DNA of 20,675 bases from Actinomortierella ambigua (taxonomy: Eukaryota; Mortierellomycota; Mortierellomycetes; Mortierellales; Mortierellaceae). This document shows, piece by piece, positions 8,701 through 18,613 of the stretch. The stretch lies in assembly GCA_016098155.1 (NCBI GenBank), contig JAAAJB010000607.1, forward strand, positions 1-20,675. Reading direction: 5' to 3'. The notes under the pieces were generated by a model, which did not search any database, had not been told where the DNA came from, and saw nothing but the letters and a program-made list of their open reading frames with translations. The stretch's first letter is position 1, and each line of letters starts with the position of its first letter. Position numbers and translations under genes: made by a program.

Positions 8701-11111
8701 AGGGTATGCAGAGGAGGTGATCGCCCAGTGGAACGAAAACTGGCGGGGACGAATCCGAATGGCGAGACGTCGACGATCGAGCCGGCGAAGCATTGCGTCA
8801 CGGAGATCTATAGCAGGCGAGGTAGCAGCTCAAGATACCCAGGACGACGACCAGAAAGGATCGAGAGCGACTACACCACGGAGTCTTCGAATTAATACAG
8901 AAGCCGCTAATCGACACAGCGTTGTCGACGACGACGAGGATGAGGGCAATTTGGAAGACGAGGAAGATGATGTTGTCGATGGCCAAGTCAGGACACCAAA
9001 GTCGCCCCACACCCCGAGGACGCGACGGCGCACGGTCACTGGTCTGAGTGCTGCCCTTTCGCCCTTCCTTCCAAAGTTCCTCAAGACGGAGACGGTGGTT
9101 ATGGAGTTGCCGACACTGACAGTCAACACAACGACAGTTGAGGAAGATGATGATCAATTCTACTCATTTGATGAGGAAGAAGGCAGCAGCGAGTACGAGA
9201 CCGATGATGAGGATGAAGGCAATGCATCGGAGGGAGAAAACGATGGAGAGAAGAGGGCTGACGAGGAAGCACAAGTTGATGAGAAGTCCGAGCAGGCTCG
9301 TCGCCAGAGCTCATCGACCAAGGTCGGATCCGAAGAGGTCAACGAAAAGGTCGGATCCGAAGAGGACAATGAAAAGGTCGAAATTGCAGACAAATCCATC
9401 TCGTTTGTGTCCAACACGCTCAAGGAGCAGCCCAATGATGACCAAGTCGCCTCTGGATCCCACGTGGAAACAAAATCTTCATCTGTAAACAGCATTGCTT
9501 CTCCAGAGTCGCCAGTACCAGGATCCTCATCCCCCCGGCCTAATCGGTCTCCTCGTAGCCGTGGCACTTCTGTGTCTTCACACAACTCGTGGGCCCGCCT
9601 GTCCTACCATGATCTCGACAAAGCAGGTACTGTAGGAGGGAAAACCCCATTTATCCACGAGTGGAGAGAGGAGGAGTTTCTACATGTGTAGTTGTATGTA
9701 TTCTAATGGAAGGATTCGCCTTATTTTTCCACGACAACATAGACCAATCATTGCCGATCTCCAGCTCAACTCGAAGCTCAGCCAGGCTGATCCGTGGAAT
9801 TCGTGGCTCAGGAGGTGTGCAATCAAGGCCAGGAAAGGCGGCAACGGCAGCGTCGCATACAGCACGGAAGGTGGGCTTGCAGTTGTCGAATATCATCCGT
9901 AACAAGAATGAAGACTCGAGCCTGGACCGGATCCAGGCGACCGCCCCGGTTATTATTCATCCGCCTCATTTGGAGTCTACTACCTTGAGCGGCGGCGGCG
10001 AGGGCAGTAGCGATCTTGCGTTGCCTCCTATCATCATCACCAAGCAGACGCCCGACGGTAGTCCCGAGCACCCCAGTCCCGATGCTCGCGTCCACCCACT
10101 GGACTTGAACAACTTGACGCCCACCCCACCTCTGGCAGCCCAAAACACTTCTCCGGGAGCACAGGGATTTTTGACGCCACTGCGGCAGCAGGATTGTTTG
10201 GGATCCAACAACACGACATCGCTCGTCTCTCAGACGTCCTCGTTGACCACGTCAGCTATGTCGAGCCTCAGGGACGGGTCTCCCATGCGTCCCCCAGCCC
10301 CATCGGCCGTATCGTCTTTCCAGGACACACGTGGTAGCCAAACATCCTCCCAGGTGGCAGCGATTGCGTCTTCGGCAGCAGCGGCGGCGTTCTATTTACC
10401 ACTGGAGATCCGACAGCGAATCCATCATCAGGTGCAGAAGGAAAACCGGACAGAGAACCCACATCTCTTTGGCCCGGCCAAGGGGTTTGTAGTGGACATT
10501 GTGTTGCAAGACTACTATTTCCCACTCTTCCTCGAATATGCGCAGACCCAAAACTTGGGGTTGTTGACGAAGCCACATCCAGTGAATCGACTGAAGCAGC
10601 GTGGGATACTCTGGATTGGTTTGACGGCTTGGATCGTTGTCTTGGGGATTCAACTTACACTGGTGCTCCTGGGTCATGGAGGCTGGGCCTCGCCCTGGGT
10701 CTGGCTTACAGGCATCCTGGGTGGATGGACAGCATCCATCCTTGTCGCGACTGGGCTGACCGGATTTTCACCGATGCTGGGACTCTTTGGCAAGATGTAA
10801 GTGACAAAGATCAGAGGGAAGAAAGAACAGAAGTGAGGGGGAGAAGGAGGGGGTTTTTTTTCGAGTATATCCTTGTGAAGGTACTGGACTCACCCACTAA
10901 CACCACACTTTTTTTTCTCGTTTTACTCGGTGTTGTTAATGACTCTAGGGTGGATGACAAATGGCTCTTCCAGTTCCGTACGATTCTCGAGCCGTCTATT
11001 CGCTATCATCATCGGCAGCGTGCGCTGTGGATGATTGGCTCCTGCGTCTTTCTCTCAAGCATCGTCATGATCATCTTTGCAGCCCTCCCTCAGAAAAAAC
11101 AATCACCCTAA
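5755..11111 (+). CDS. Rax1/RgsC-like RGS-domain membrane protein, 1646 aa, four exons
   Basis: Exons are 5755-7173, 7322-9626, 9743-10796 and 10949-11111. The sum is 4941 nt with phases kept at every join. The ATG sits in CACAACCATGG. The RGS domain comes in three pieces. Residues 436-492 (LPSLQHVLNKRTRYPLSYEDF...AVEYLHFW, then DVAAHEQLCRTFDV) are the first helices. Residues 865-892 (ITPEDIQESALRLYRKYL) are the middle helix. Residues 1459-1508 (PLEIRQRI...FGPAKGFVVDIVLQDYYFPLFLEY) are the last helices. Three hydrophobic segments follow at about 1529-1551, 1559-1580 and 1619-1639, and the protein ends FAALPQKK. This order (RGS, then three membrane spans at the end) and the DV..H..LCR motif match Rax1 and Aspergillus RgsC, which act in polarity, bud-site choice and G-protein signalling. 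Most Rax1 proteins are about 400-500 residues. The excess here is disordered: residues 1-435 (Ser/Pro-rich, with poly-Gln and a basic RRGKGDKRRRRKGKK patch) and two insertions. The Rax1 assignment is good; the signalling role is inferred. Confidence 0.85.
7174..7321 (+). other. Intron 1 of the RGS gene (148 bp) with a nested cryptic exon
   Basis: The donor is GTAAGG after the Ala codon at 7171-7173 and the acceptor is GATTAG. The join is phase 0 and yields HFWADVAAHEQLC, the conserved RGS motif. Inside lie a second acceptor (ATTTTAG, ending at 7217) and a second donor (GTATGA from 7246) that bracket 28 bases. Using them would shift the frame, so I treat the whole span as intron. Confidence 0.85.
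9320..9379 (+). repeat. 27-bp tandem repeat in the RGS gene
   Basis: A 27-bp unit starts at 9320 and repeats at 9347 with two base changes, followed by a partial third start. It encodes KVGSEEVNE then KVGSEEDNE, then KVE. It lies in the acidic disordered insertion between the middle and last RGS pieces. Because the unit is a multiple of three, copy-number change would be tolerated. Confidence 0.8.
9627..9742 (+). other. Intron 2 of the RGS gene (116 bp)
   Basis: The donor is GTACTG after GCAG and the acceptor is ACATAG. There is a clear branch-like TTCTAAT near 9701-9707 and a pyrimidine stretch after it. It is phase 1: G from exon 2 and AC from exon 3 form an Asp codon. Splicing moves the reading from one open frame to the next (LDKADQSLPISSS). 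Neither frame alone encodes both RGS pieces and the membrane spans. Confidence 0.8.
10797..10948 (+). other. Intron 3 of the RGS gene (152 bp)
   Basis: The donor is the consensus GTAAGT and the acceptor is CTCTAG, preceded by TTAATGAC. It is phase 2 (AT plus G gives Met1593). Unspliced, the protein would stop at the TAA inside the donor (10798-10800) and lose its third membrane span. Confidence 0.85.
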
Positions 11112-11112
11112 T

Positions 11113-11118
11113 AATAAA
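11113..11118 (+). terminator. Poly(A) signal AATAAA of the RGS gene
   Basis: AATAAA starts two bases after the TAA stop at 11109-11111. Cleavage 10-30 bases downstream would leave a very short 3' untranslated region. That is needed here, since the next gene's ATG is at 11182. Confidence 0.55.
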
Positions 11119-11181
11119 ATCATTCATTCGTACTTTTCGTATGTTTACTCTTTTGTCTCCTTTGCACCTCATCGCTCGATC

Positions 11182-12398
11182 ATGGAATGGAACAATGGCT
11201 ACGAAGACAGAGGCGTCAGCCCCATGTCTTTCCCCATCCATCCCTCTCGTCGTCCGGCATCCATTAGCGATAAAAACAAACCCTCGTGTTGCGGGCCGTC
11301 TTGCCCTGACTGCCACACGGGGACGCAGTCGTCAGCGATAACCCCCACGTTCGGTCAAACGAGCATTCCTCCAACTGTCATGCTAGAGACCAAGTTTGGA
11401 TCCACAGCCTCGAACACTGTTTGCACTAAAATGCTCATTGACCTATCGGATAAAGACGACACTCAACAGACTCGCCAGTCAGAGCCACACGGAGCACTCA
11501 GTAGCACTGAGGCAATGGGGGATGTTCTTGGCACGAGTGTGCCAAGGAACACAGCTGGCATGAGCATCGAAGGGTCGAACCCATGGATGGAGAGCCCCGC
11601 AAAGGCGCCTCCGAGGCTAAGTTCCACTTTAGCTTCATCAACCACGAGCCTATCACCTCAAGGACGACCATCAGAGCATCGTGTTGAACAGGCCAGCAGA
11701 AACATCTTCAAGGACAGGTCGCTCAACCTGCAGGAGCTGACGAGGGCCTCCTGGTGCACTGACGACGACACTCGAAGTGCGCTCTTGTGCCACCAGCCCG
11801 ATGACTATACGCATGCACAGGCAAACACCCGGTCGCAGCAGATCAGGCACATTTCAGAGTGTCCTTGGCCTCACCTGTATCAGCGCTACATCTACTATGA
11901 CGGTCAGAACCGCCGGGTGTTCTGGGTCGGGGCGCACGACCCCGCCTCTGGTTTGCTTATCCCAGTGAACAGCAATGATGATGACTTTGCAAACTTTTTG
12001 CAGGCCTTCCCTGGTGGCCGATGTGAGATTGCGCCTGGTCCAGTCTGCGCCAATACTGGATCAAGATTGGACCAGGTCTTGTTCCACTTTGGTGGTCAGG
12101 CGGCGATCGACATGAGAAATGAACAGAGGCAGCAGCAGAGTTATAACTCGGTCCCCAGAAGTATCCAGTACAAGCTCGAGACAGGCCAGCTATCGGACGA
12201 AGACTTGGAGCAGGTCTCGCCTACGCCTACAGGTAAAGGCCGTGGTGTCCCTTGTGAGAACAACAGCTTTCTTTGCCTTTTACTCTGAAAAAAGGAAGAA
12301 AACGAAAAATTCCATTTTGCCATCCACACACTCCCCTTCTCTTCTGTGACTCCCAAGGCGGCTACAATTCTCGCTCGATGAGCTCAGTCGGTGAATAA
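11182..12398 (+). CDS. Unrecognised protein with a conserved-looking central domain, 363 aa, two exons
   Basis: Exon 1 is 11182-12232, the intron is 12233-12357 (125 bp, donor GTAAAG, acceptor CCCAAG) and exon 2 is 12358-12398. The coding length is 1092 nt. The join reads SPTPTGGYNSRSMSSVGE and stops. The frame is open upstream to 11077, but that part overlaps the RGS coding sequence, so I take the ATG at 11182 (ATCATGG). I recognise no family. Residues 36-44 hold a CCxxxCxxC cluster. Residues 60-200 are Ser/Thr/Pro-rich. Residues 227-312 look folded: CPWPHLYQRYIYYDG, then NRRVFWVGAHDP, a DDDF.NFLQAFPGG stretch and LDQVLFHFGGQAAIDM. The Trp/Tyr/Phe content and mixed hydrophobic pattern suggest a small globular domain. 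There is no signal peptide or membrane segment. Only 70 bp separate it from the RGS stop. An alternative splice could fuse it to the next gene (see findings). Confidence 0.6.
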
Positions 12399-12399
12399 A
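12394..12399 (+). terminator. AATAAA overlapping the stop codon of the 363-aa gene
   Basis: AATAAA at 12394-12399 includes the TAA stop (12396-12398). If it is used, the 3' untranslated region would be only 10-30 nt and would end at or before the next gene's first ATG at 12427. Confidence 0.4.
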
Positions 12400-12426
12400 A
12401 AAGAATGCAAGTGAGCTCTCTGGTGC

Positions 12427-13091
12427 ATGGAGGTAGTAAGACACACTACACAGCTGACAAAAGCAACTCGCCTCTTAATAGAAATTTGTCTTATGGAATC
12501 CATGTCTTTCCCTCCTACGAATCAGTCGCTCGAAAACACTGACCCGCCATTGTCGACAACAGAATCTTCATCTCCATCCCCGGCACCCGCAAGTCTGTCG
12601 GGCAACATTCCCTTGAGTGCGTCGCCTTCAAAGGACCATGAAGCCAACCCCAAAAATGACCGGCCTATGGCATGCTCCTCCATGAAACGTAGACATCAAG
12701 AATCCCCCAAGCAGAGCGAGGGTGACCCTTACAACGATGGTAGTATCAAAAGTCGAAAGGAAAGGAGAAATACGAGGAAAAAGATAGTTCGCAGGCTGAA
12801 AATTGCTCATATGGCCATGATAACGAAGTCCCAGTTGATCGCGGAAAAGTCTCTCGACAGGATCCACAAACCAGTCGAGGGTAAGGAGGACTCCACGATG
12901 CCCAGCGTGGACGATGAGCCAATCCATTCTGCCAGAAATACAAGTAGCAGGGTGAGCGGATCGCGTTCGGAATCCGGAACAAGACCCAAGTCTGGTGGGC
13001 AGGAGCAGGGATACGATGGGTCCTGCGTGGCTGTTGAGATCCATCGCGTGGCCGTCGATAAAAAGGCACACCGCAACAACAATAATAAAAG

Positions 13092-13123
<32 letters not shown>

Positions 13124-14094
13124 ATGATGATGATGACGATGACAAGGACAGTGACAGCCCTATGGGCAGCGATACTAGCAACAGGAGAGACAGCTGCAAG
13201 GACAACGGTGCCGATGGCACACCTATCCATTGCCTTCTTCCCCGCCAAGCTCAGAACACGCTCCAGCAGATCACAGACACACACGGTGGTGACGTGAACA
13301 CGCTCATTCAGGAACCTACTTCCTTCACCTTTACCTCCTCACCCTCGCTCTCATTCGCGCAAGCTGGCCAGTGTGTCACCTCCATGCCTGGCACTTGCAA
13401 GTCAACAATGCCGTACGATCACAATCAATTCAGCAGCTTCATCCAGCCAACACGCCATTACAATGCACCATGCAAGTCTTATCTCCCTGTCTCTGCTGCT
13501 GCTGGTGGTCAGGCACCTCTAACAGATTCCTCGTTCCGCAACAGCCAAGTCTCATCCCAAGATCCAAACCAGGCAGCCTCCTTATCTTGGCCTCCGTCGT
13601 CAGGAAACGTTTGTGTTCCATCTACGCTTTTAACTTTCCGGCATCCTAGAGGTGTTGGCGATGGTGTTGGCGTTGGTGTCGACGGTGGCGATCATCGTGT
13701 TCACCAAAGTGTTCCTCCTCATCCTCCTCACGAATCCATACAAGAGCGGTCTAGAGTTCAACGACCAGCGGCAGCGACAACACCCATTGATATCAGTGCA
13801 TTCATGGCGCTAGCGCTGGTTCAAGAGGAAAGAACCATCCCTATCTCTCCAGCTTGCCCGGCTCACCTTGCCCACCCACCCCCACCAGCAACACACACGG
13901 GTGTCTCCTCTCCTGCTCTCCGTCCTCCTCGTCCCCTCACTGCCCCTCCTCCTCCTCCATCTCGTCACCTTTACTCCGATTCCGTTCGTGGCCCCCCACC
14001 ACAAGATCAGAACCACAACGATCCCTTCTTGGATGATCTTTGGGGACTCTTGAAGGCGGTTAAACGCCGACCACTCAATCAATGCAAGTTCTGA
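12427..14094 (+). CDS. Unrecognised low-complexity protein, 555 aa, single exon
   Basis: I do not recognise a family. The frame is open for 555 codons from the ATG at 12427. In-frame ATGs at 12493 and 12502 are equally possible starts, and the first 22 residues look less natural than what follows. Residues 105-135 are strongly basic (SRKERRNTRKKIVRRLK), a possible nuclear signal or nucleic-acid contact. A poly-Asn run is followed directly by poly-Asp at about residues 216-239. The rest is Ser/Pro/Gln-rich and probably disordered. Two short ordered-looking elements stand out near the end: TTPIDISAFMALALVQEE (about 455-472) and DPFLDDLWGLLKAVKRRP, just before the stop. The second looks like an amphipathic acidic/hydrophobic helix. 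Long coding length and an AATAAA 25 nt after the stop support a gene. A transcription- or adaptor-type role would be a guess. Confidence 0.5.
13073..13144 (+). repeat. AAC then GAT trinucleotide repeat (poly-Asn/poly-Asp)
   Basis: Units of AAC/AAT (13073-13120) run directly into GAT/GAC units (13121-13143). In the called frame they give Asn and then Asp homopolymers. The opposite strand gives long Ile/Val runs, which explains misleading hydrophobic antisense frames. Confidence 0.85.
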
Positions 14095-14119
14095 GCTGCG
14101 ACTATCATCTCGGGGATGA

Positions 14120-14125
14120 AATAAA
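14120..14125 (+). terminator. Poly(A) signal AATAAA of the 555-aa gene
   Basis: AATAAA lies 25 nt after the TGA stop at 14092-14094 in a canonical setting (GATGAAATAAAAAATTC). The next gene is convergent, with its stop at 14242. Confidence 0.6.
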
Positions 14126-14241
14126 AAATTCAATACATCGCTAAGTTGCCCTTATAAATTCGAATGGGTAGGTGAGGCTACGTTTCCTCCCCCCTTCCAC
14201 TACCAAAAGAAAAACCCCGCCCCTCCCTTTTTTTTTCTCCT

Positions 14242-14717
14242 CTACTGCCAGACGGCACACTTCTTCGCTGGATTCATCGGCGAGCCCTCGGCACACTTGA
14301 AAGCCTGAGCAAACGCTGGCGTGTTCTGCACGGGTCCATTAACGCGCCACTTGTACGGCGCATGCGTGTCCAGAATCAGCAACACCTCTGCCATCTCTGG
14401 GGTCGACTTTGAGCACCAGACCTGGCCGTATGAGATAAAGAACAGTTGGTCCCGCGTGTATTTCTCCAGACCGGGTAGGATTTGGTTGTTGTTGGTGGTG
14501 GTGGTCATGGCGGAGGACCCTCCCTTGAACCGCTGGTACCAGGCCTTATAGGCCTTTCGGAGCCCTCCATTGTCCGCGATGTTCTCTCCAAGGGTGAGCT
14601 GACCGTTGACGCCCGAGGTCTTGTTTGTCTTTGGGTTCGTGATGGTGAAATTGGAATATTGGTCCACGAAGCACTGCGCTTTGGCGACGAACTGTTCGGC
14701 TGTCGTGTTTGACCACC

Positions 14718-14763
<46 letters not shown>

Positions 14764-16485
14764 TCAAGTTGTTAGTCTTTAGGACAGAATTTCCTACTAC
14801 GATTTCCAAAAGGACATAAAGAGATCGAGAGAGAGGGGGAGCTGCGTGGAGTGCGTGGGGTGCGTAGAACTCACATTCTGAAGCTTGCCAGTCGCATCAT
14901 AGAGCCGCCCGTTGCTATCAAAGCCATGCGTCATCTCATGCGCGGCCACAACCCCAATCGCACCATAGTTCAGATACTCGGGGCTGCCCCTCGTGTACAA
15001 GGGCTTCTGCATAATCGCTGCCGGGAACAGAACCTGGTTCTTCGTCGGGTAGTAAAACGCATTCATCAGCTGCGGGTAGGCCATCATCCAATTCCGCTCC
15101 ACCTTCTTGTTGATCTTGCCCCAGTTCCTGTGCATCGTCTGGGTCCAAGCCCCAGTGGCGGTGCTATAGAAATCACCCTCCTGGACCACCACCCCTTCAA
15201 AGTAAGCTTCCAACGCCGCCGAATCGCCCACGTTCGGATCTGCCATCGAGTACCCGACCAAAGGAGTCATCGCTTGCAGCTTCGTGATCGCACTCGCTCG
15301 GGTCTGGTTATCCAACCACGTCGTCGAAGGCATGTCCGTGAGGTATGTCTGCTTCATCGCGTCGATGATCTCCAACATTGCCGTCTTGTCCTCCGCCGTA
15401 AAGTGCTGCGCGACATAGAAATGGCCGAGGAGTTGGCCCAGGTCACCATTGGTCTCGGAAAGACAGGTCTTCCAGCGGTCGGGTACTCGGCTGGGGTCGG
15501 TGCCCATAATGGGTGCCTGAAGCTCATCGATCGGCGCCCGGAACGGTTGCGCCAGACTCGAATGTCGCGCCTTCATCGTCTTCAACGCAAAGTATGTCTG
15601 CAGCGTCGATGGCTGTGTCTGGTTCAGCAGCCGACCCAGCTTTTCCTGGTAGGTCGGCGACGTCACCACAAGGGTCCTGTTCGATCCGGTCGCCGATGAT
15701 GCATACGGATGGGATCCATTGTTGCTTGTACCAAGTGTCATGTCCAACAATCCCCTCCAATCCACGGCCCCGTTGAGTTGCTCGAGCTGCTCAACCGTTC
15801 GCGGGTTCCAAATCTTGAGAACAGACCCAAGCTCCACTTTGGGCGTAGAGATATTCGCCAGTTGCGCCTCGAATGCCGTCGCGTCCTGCGCCAGCTGTCC
15901 CGCCGTTGCGTTGGTCACGCCGTGAGGACCGAGTACCAGGAAAAACATCTGTTGAGCAGCCCTTTCGAGCAGCTTGATGATATTGGCGTCCTGGTACATC
16001 TCCACTCCCGGGAGCGTCGGGCCTGCCTCGTTGATCATGACCGTATGGGCATCGGGTTCCAAAGCATCCTCACTTACGATGAGCGTGAACATCGATACGA
16101 CCCCAGTCTCCAAGAAGTGGGCAAGGGCCGAGTTCAAGGCTTGGCGATCGATCTGCTGGGTAGGAGAGGTAGTGCTGTCGTCGGAGGAACTGGTGCCGTT
16201 GGTGGCAAAGACTGCAGCGAGAGGACTACCAGGAACCGGGAAGAGGGTCGTGACGAGGTGCTCGAGCTCGTCTGTGAGAGGTTTGGCACCGACGGCGGCG
16301 AGCTGGGTCTCGTTCATGCAAGACTGGTAAAAGGATTGGACTTTATGTAGGTTGCGGAGAGCCGTTGCATCCAAAGGTTGACCGTCCATGCCTTTGAGCG
16401 TCGATGGGTCAGCCTCAAGAATGTCTCGAGTGACATTCTATGTATGCAATATTTGTTTTCCAAATGCAGGTGAGTGCCCTTGTTC

Positions 16486-16532
<47 letters not shown>

Positions 16533-17025
16533 GTCGAGGTAGGGATAGATTAATACACACACACAACACTATTCTTTCATTCGTCTGAATTGCTTAGTCT
16601 TACATTGTTCCGTTCAAACTGCCAGGTAGAAATGGCTGACTCTCCAGGTGGGATGGTCTTTGCTTGCATGAAGCCTCCACCTAGGAAAGCAGTTTAAAAA
16701 AATACAAGGTCAAATTAGAACATGCAAGTAAAGAGGGCAGTTATCCTGCAAACGTCCCTCCCTCTTGCCATCTTGGAAAAGGGGTGTCAACAGGCTGAAC
16801 CGCAAGTTGGGACAGGAAACACTTACATGAGAACTCATAAAAGTCTTGGCATGGATCCGCACTCGGATTCATGTTAGCCAGGATGTCGGTTGCTGTCGCA
16901 TTGCACACCTGGGTAGTACAGATAGCATCGCCTGGATTCTTGGGATCCGTGCTGTTGGTTATCTGAGCGCTCACACAAACAACGCCCAGTGAAAGCACGA
17001 ATGCCGCTACCTTTGGTAACTTCAT
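14242..17025 (-). CDS. Secreted M13 (neprilysin/ECE-type) zinc metallopeptidase, copy 1, 771 aa, four exons
   Basis: Exons (minus) are 17025-16827, 16680-16604, 16437-14875 and 14718-14242. The sum is 2316 nt with all phases kept. Donors are GTAAGT, GTAAGA and GTGAGT; acceptors end CCTAG, CATAG and CTCAG. Residues 1-20 are a signal peptide (VAAFVLSLGVVCVSA), so the enzyme is probably secreted rather than membrane-anchored like mammalian neprilysin. The N-terminal M13 domain starts with ICTTQVC and DPCQDFYEFSC. Catalytic elements are all present: NAFYY (551-555), the zinc site HEMTH (592-596, HExxH), the third ligand and partner in GENIADNGG (Glu658, Asp662) and the substrate-binding His732 and Arg738 in DTHAPYKWRVNG. 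The C-terminal Cys-x-x-Trp ends the family; here one Gln follows. The length fits M13 (about 700-780). It cleaves peptides on the amino side of hydrophobic residues in its family; substrates here are unknown. A second copy lies upstream on the same strand. Confidence 0.93.
14721..14758. repeat. (GA)n microsatellite in the last intron of M13 copy 1
   Basis: About 19 GA units on the plus strand lie inside the intron 14719-14874. On the gene's strand they are CT units running straight into the CAG acceptor, so the microsatellite serves as the polypyrimidine tract. The matching intron of copy 2 has a shorter, interrupted version. Confidence 0.9.
16493..16529. repeat. (CT)n microsatellite in intron 2 of M13 copy 1
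   Basis: About 18 CT units on the plus strand lie within the intron 16438-16603. On the gene's strand this is a GA tract in the middle of the intron, so unlike the tract in the last intron it does not act as a pyrimidine tract. Confidence 0.9.
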
Positions 17026-17153
17026 GTTGTTTGATTGATTGTCGCGGGGAGAGAAGAGAGAGAAAGGAGGAGGAGGTGGGTATTGGATGAGGGTGGGAGG
17101 GTAGCTGTGGAGGACATAAAAAAATGGTCCAACAGCGAGGGATTCTATGCTCT

Positions 17154-17160
17154 TCTTATA
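17154..17160 (-). promoter_or_regulatory. Possible TATA box (TATAAGA) of M13 copy 1
   Basis: The minus strand reads GGTATAAGAAG about 130 bp before the ATG at 17025. The spacing is like that of the TATA box of the leucine-rich gene in this window. It is a fair but not perfect consensus match. Confidence 0.4.
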
Positions 17161-18613
17161 CCGTTACCGAGAAAAACAGTCGACACCGTCGAGCTGGCAT
17201 GGTGTCAAAAGAAACATGTAGAGGGCGTGGAATCAAGACCGTTTGAGGATGAAAGAGAGTACGTGCATAATCGACGCTAGTAAACAACTCCACCTTTCCC
17301 AAAGGGGGAAAGTAAGAGGACGCTGTGGTAACTTGGCTGTGGTTCATCACCATGTCGTGCACACGTTCAATCTACTGTAGAAACAAAAAAGACGATCCCA
17401 CTACTGGTTGACTTCCTACCCTCAGCTAGATTTGAATCCGCAAATAGATGGTACTAATCCTCTCGACAGAATAGACTGCCGTCGAGGCTATGGAGCACAG
17501 CCCGGTGGCGAAGGAGCTTCTCTCCCTCATTTTTTTTGGGTGTGTATAGACTAAAAGGGTAGAGTCCGAGGAGGAAGCCATGTGCGCTAGCGATAGGGTC
17601 GCGCGCGCCCATTGTGTCTATCATACTTCTCTCTTCGATAAGATTGAGAGGGGGGTATATCTACATACCACAGCCCACGAGGAGGTCGGGCCGGGCGACA
17701 GGAGGGTAATTAATAGTAACTAACCGTCCCTGCCGACTCTGGTTTCATCCTGGCAGCTGGGGTATGGATTTGTTACAGCTCTAGAAGAATGCGCGTTGAA
17801 GACGGGAAAGTTGCTCCTAATCTAGAGTGGGAGATGTGCACGAGCAAGGGCAGCGCCCGGGTCTTGAATAACACATCCATAGCGCCGGTATTATATGGGA
17901 GTATACTCTAATACTGATGAGGGAACGAAGGTTTGTTTGTGTATAGTACGTGCATGCCGGCAGACGAATGATTTGCAGATAGTGCTGAATGAGGGCAACG
18001 ACTAAAACTTCACAGTGGAGTCAATCGGTTAGCCGCTGTGAGACAACTGTACGCGCGTCATGTCACGTCTTCTGAAATACGTTATCTCGTAGATGGGTGC
18101 ACTCCGAGACATTGACGCAATAGACAACGAGGATGAGAGGCTGAAAGAATGTTCCCAGAAGAGTCAACGCCTATGTAGACAATAGTACGTATAGTCACTA
18201 ATTTTGGCGTTGTTTTCCCAAGCAAGTACGCCCTATCAAACAGAAATGTCGACTTTGGATACTATTGGGACAAATGTTAAAGATAATACCAACTCTTTTG
18301 TTAAGATTTTGGCTACGATTTGTCCGATTTTTTACGTACAAACGTTACCTGCGCATTCATCTCAGTGCACGTCCATCCTCTTCATTTATGGCTTCATCAC
18401 CATTCACGTACACGCCTCTCATTTCTTCTTACTACTGCTTTCTTTCTATTTTGTGTACTGCTCACTTTGTCTACTGCTTTGACCACTGCTTTGTTGTATC
18501 TGGACGCCACAACCACATTTCATGCCGCTTCGACCTAGTGGATGAGGTTCTTGGTTATTGTTAGACAACGAACATCAAAAGGCACGAGTTTTTGGGGTGC
18601 AGGGCTAGCGTTT
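17161..18613. other. Gene-free spacer between the two M13 copies
   Basis: I see no supported gene in these roughly 1.4 kb. Between about 17290 and 18200 there are no long frames and no repeats of note. From about 18204 to 18560 the plus strand has overlapping frames of fewer than 100 codons with Phe/Leu/Cys-rich translations and no domain. The spacer is more A/T-rich and less microsatellite-rich than the flanking genes. No tRNA or other RNA gene is evident. Confidence 0.55.

Noticed and set aside
12628..13284. 218-codon minus-strand frame with long Ile/Val runs that looks like a membrane segment
   Set aside because: It is the antisense of the AAC/GAT trinucleotide repeat in the 555-aa gene. 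The hydrophobic run is an artefact of the repeat.
14851..15699. 282-codon plus-strand frame, with a counterpart at 19878-20423
   Set aside because: It is antisense to the M13 catalytic exons. It is Arg/His-rich and is repeated only because the M13 gene is duplicated.
17420..17445. T-loop-like TTTGAATCC that recalls a tRNA
   Set aside because: No matching acceptor stem, D arm or anticodon arm could be found at the right spacing on either strand.
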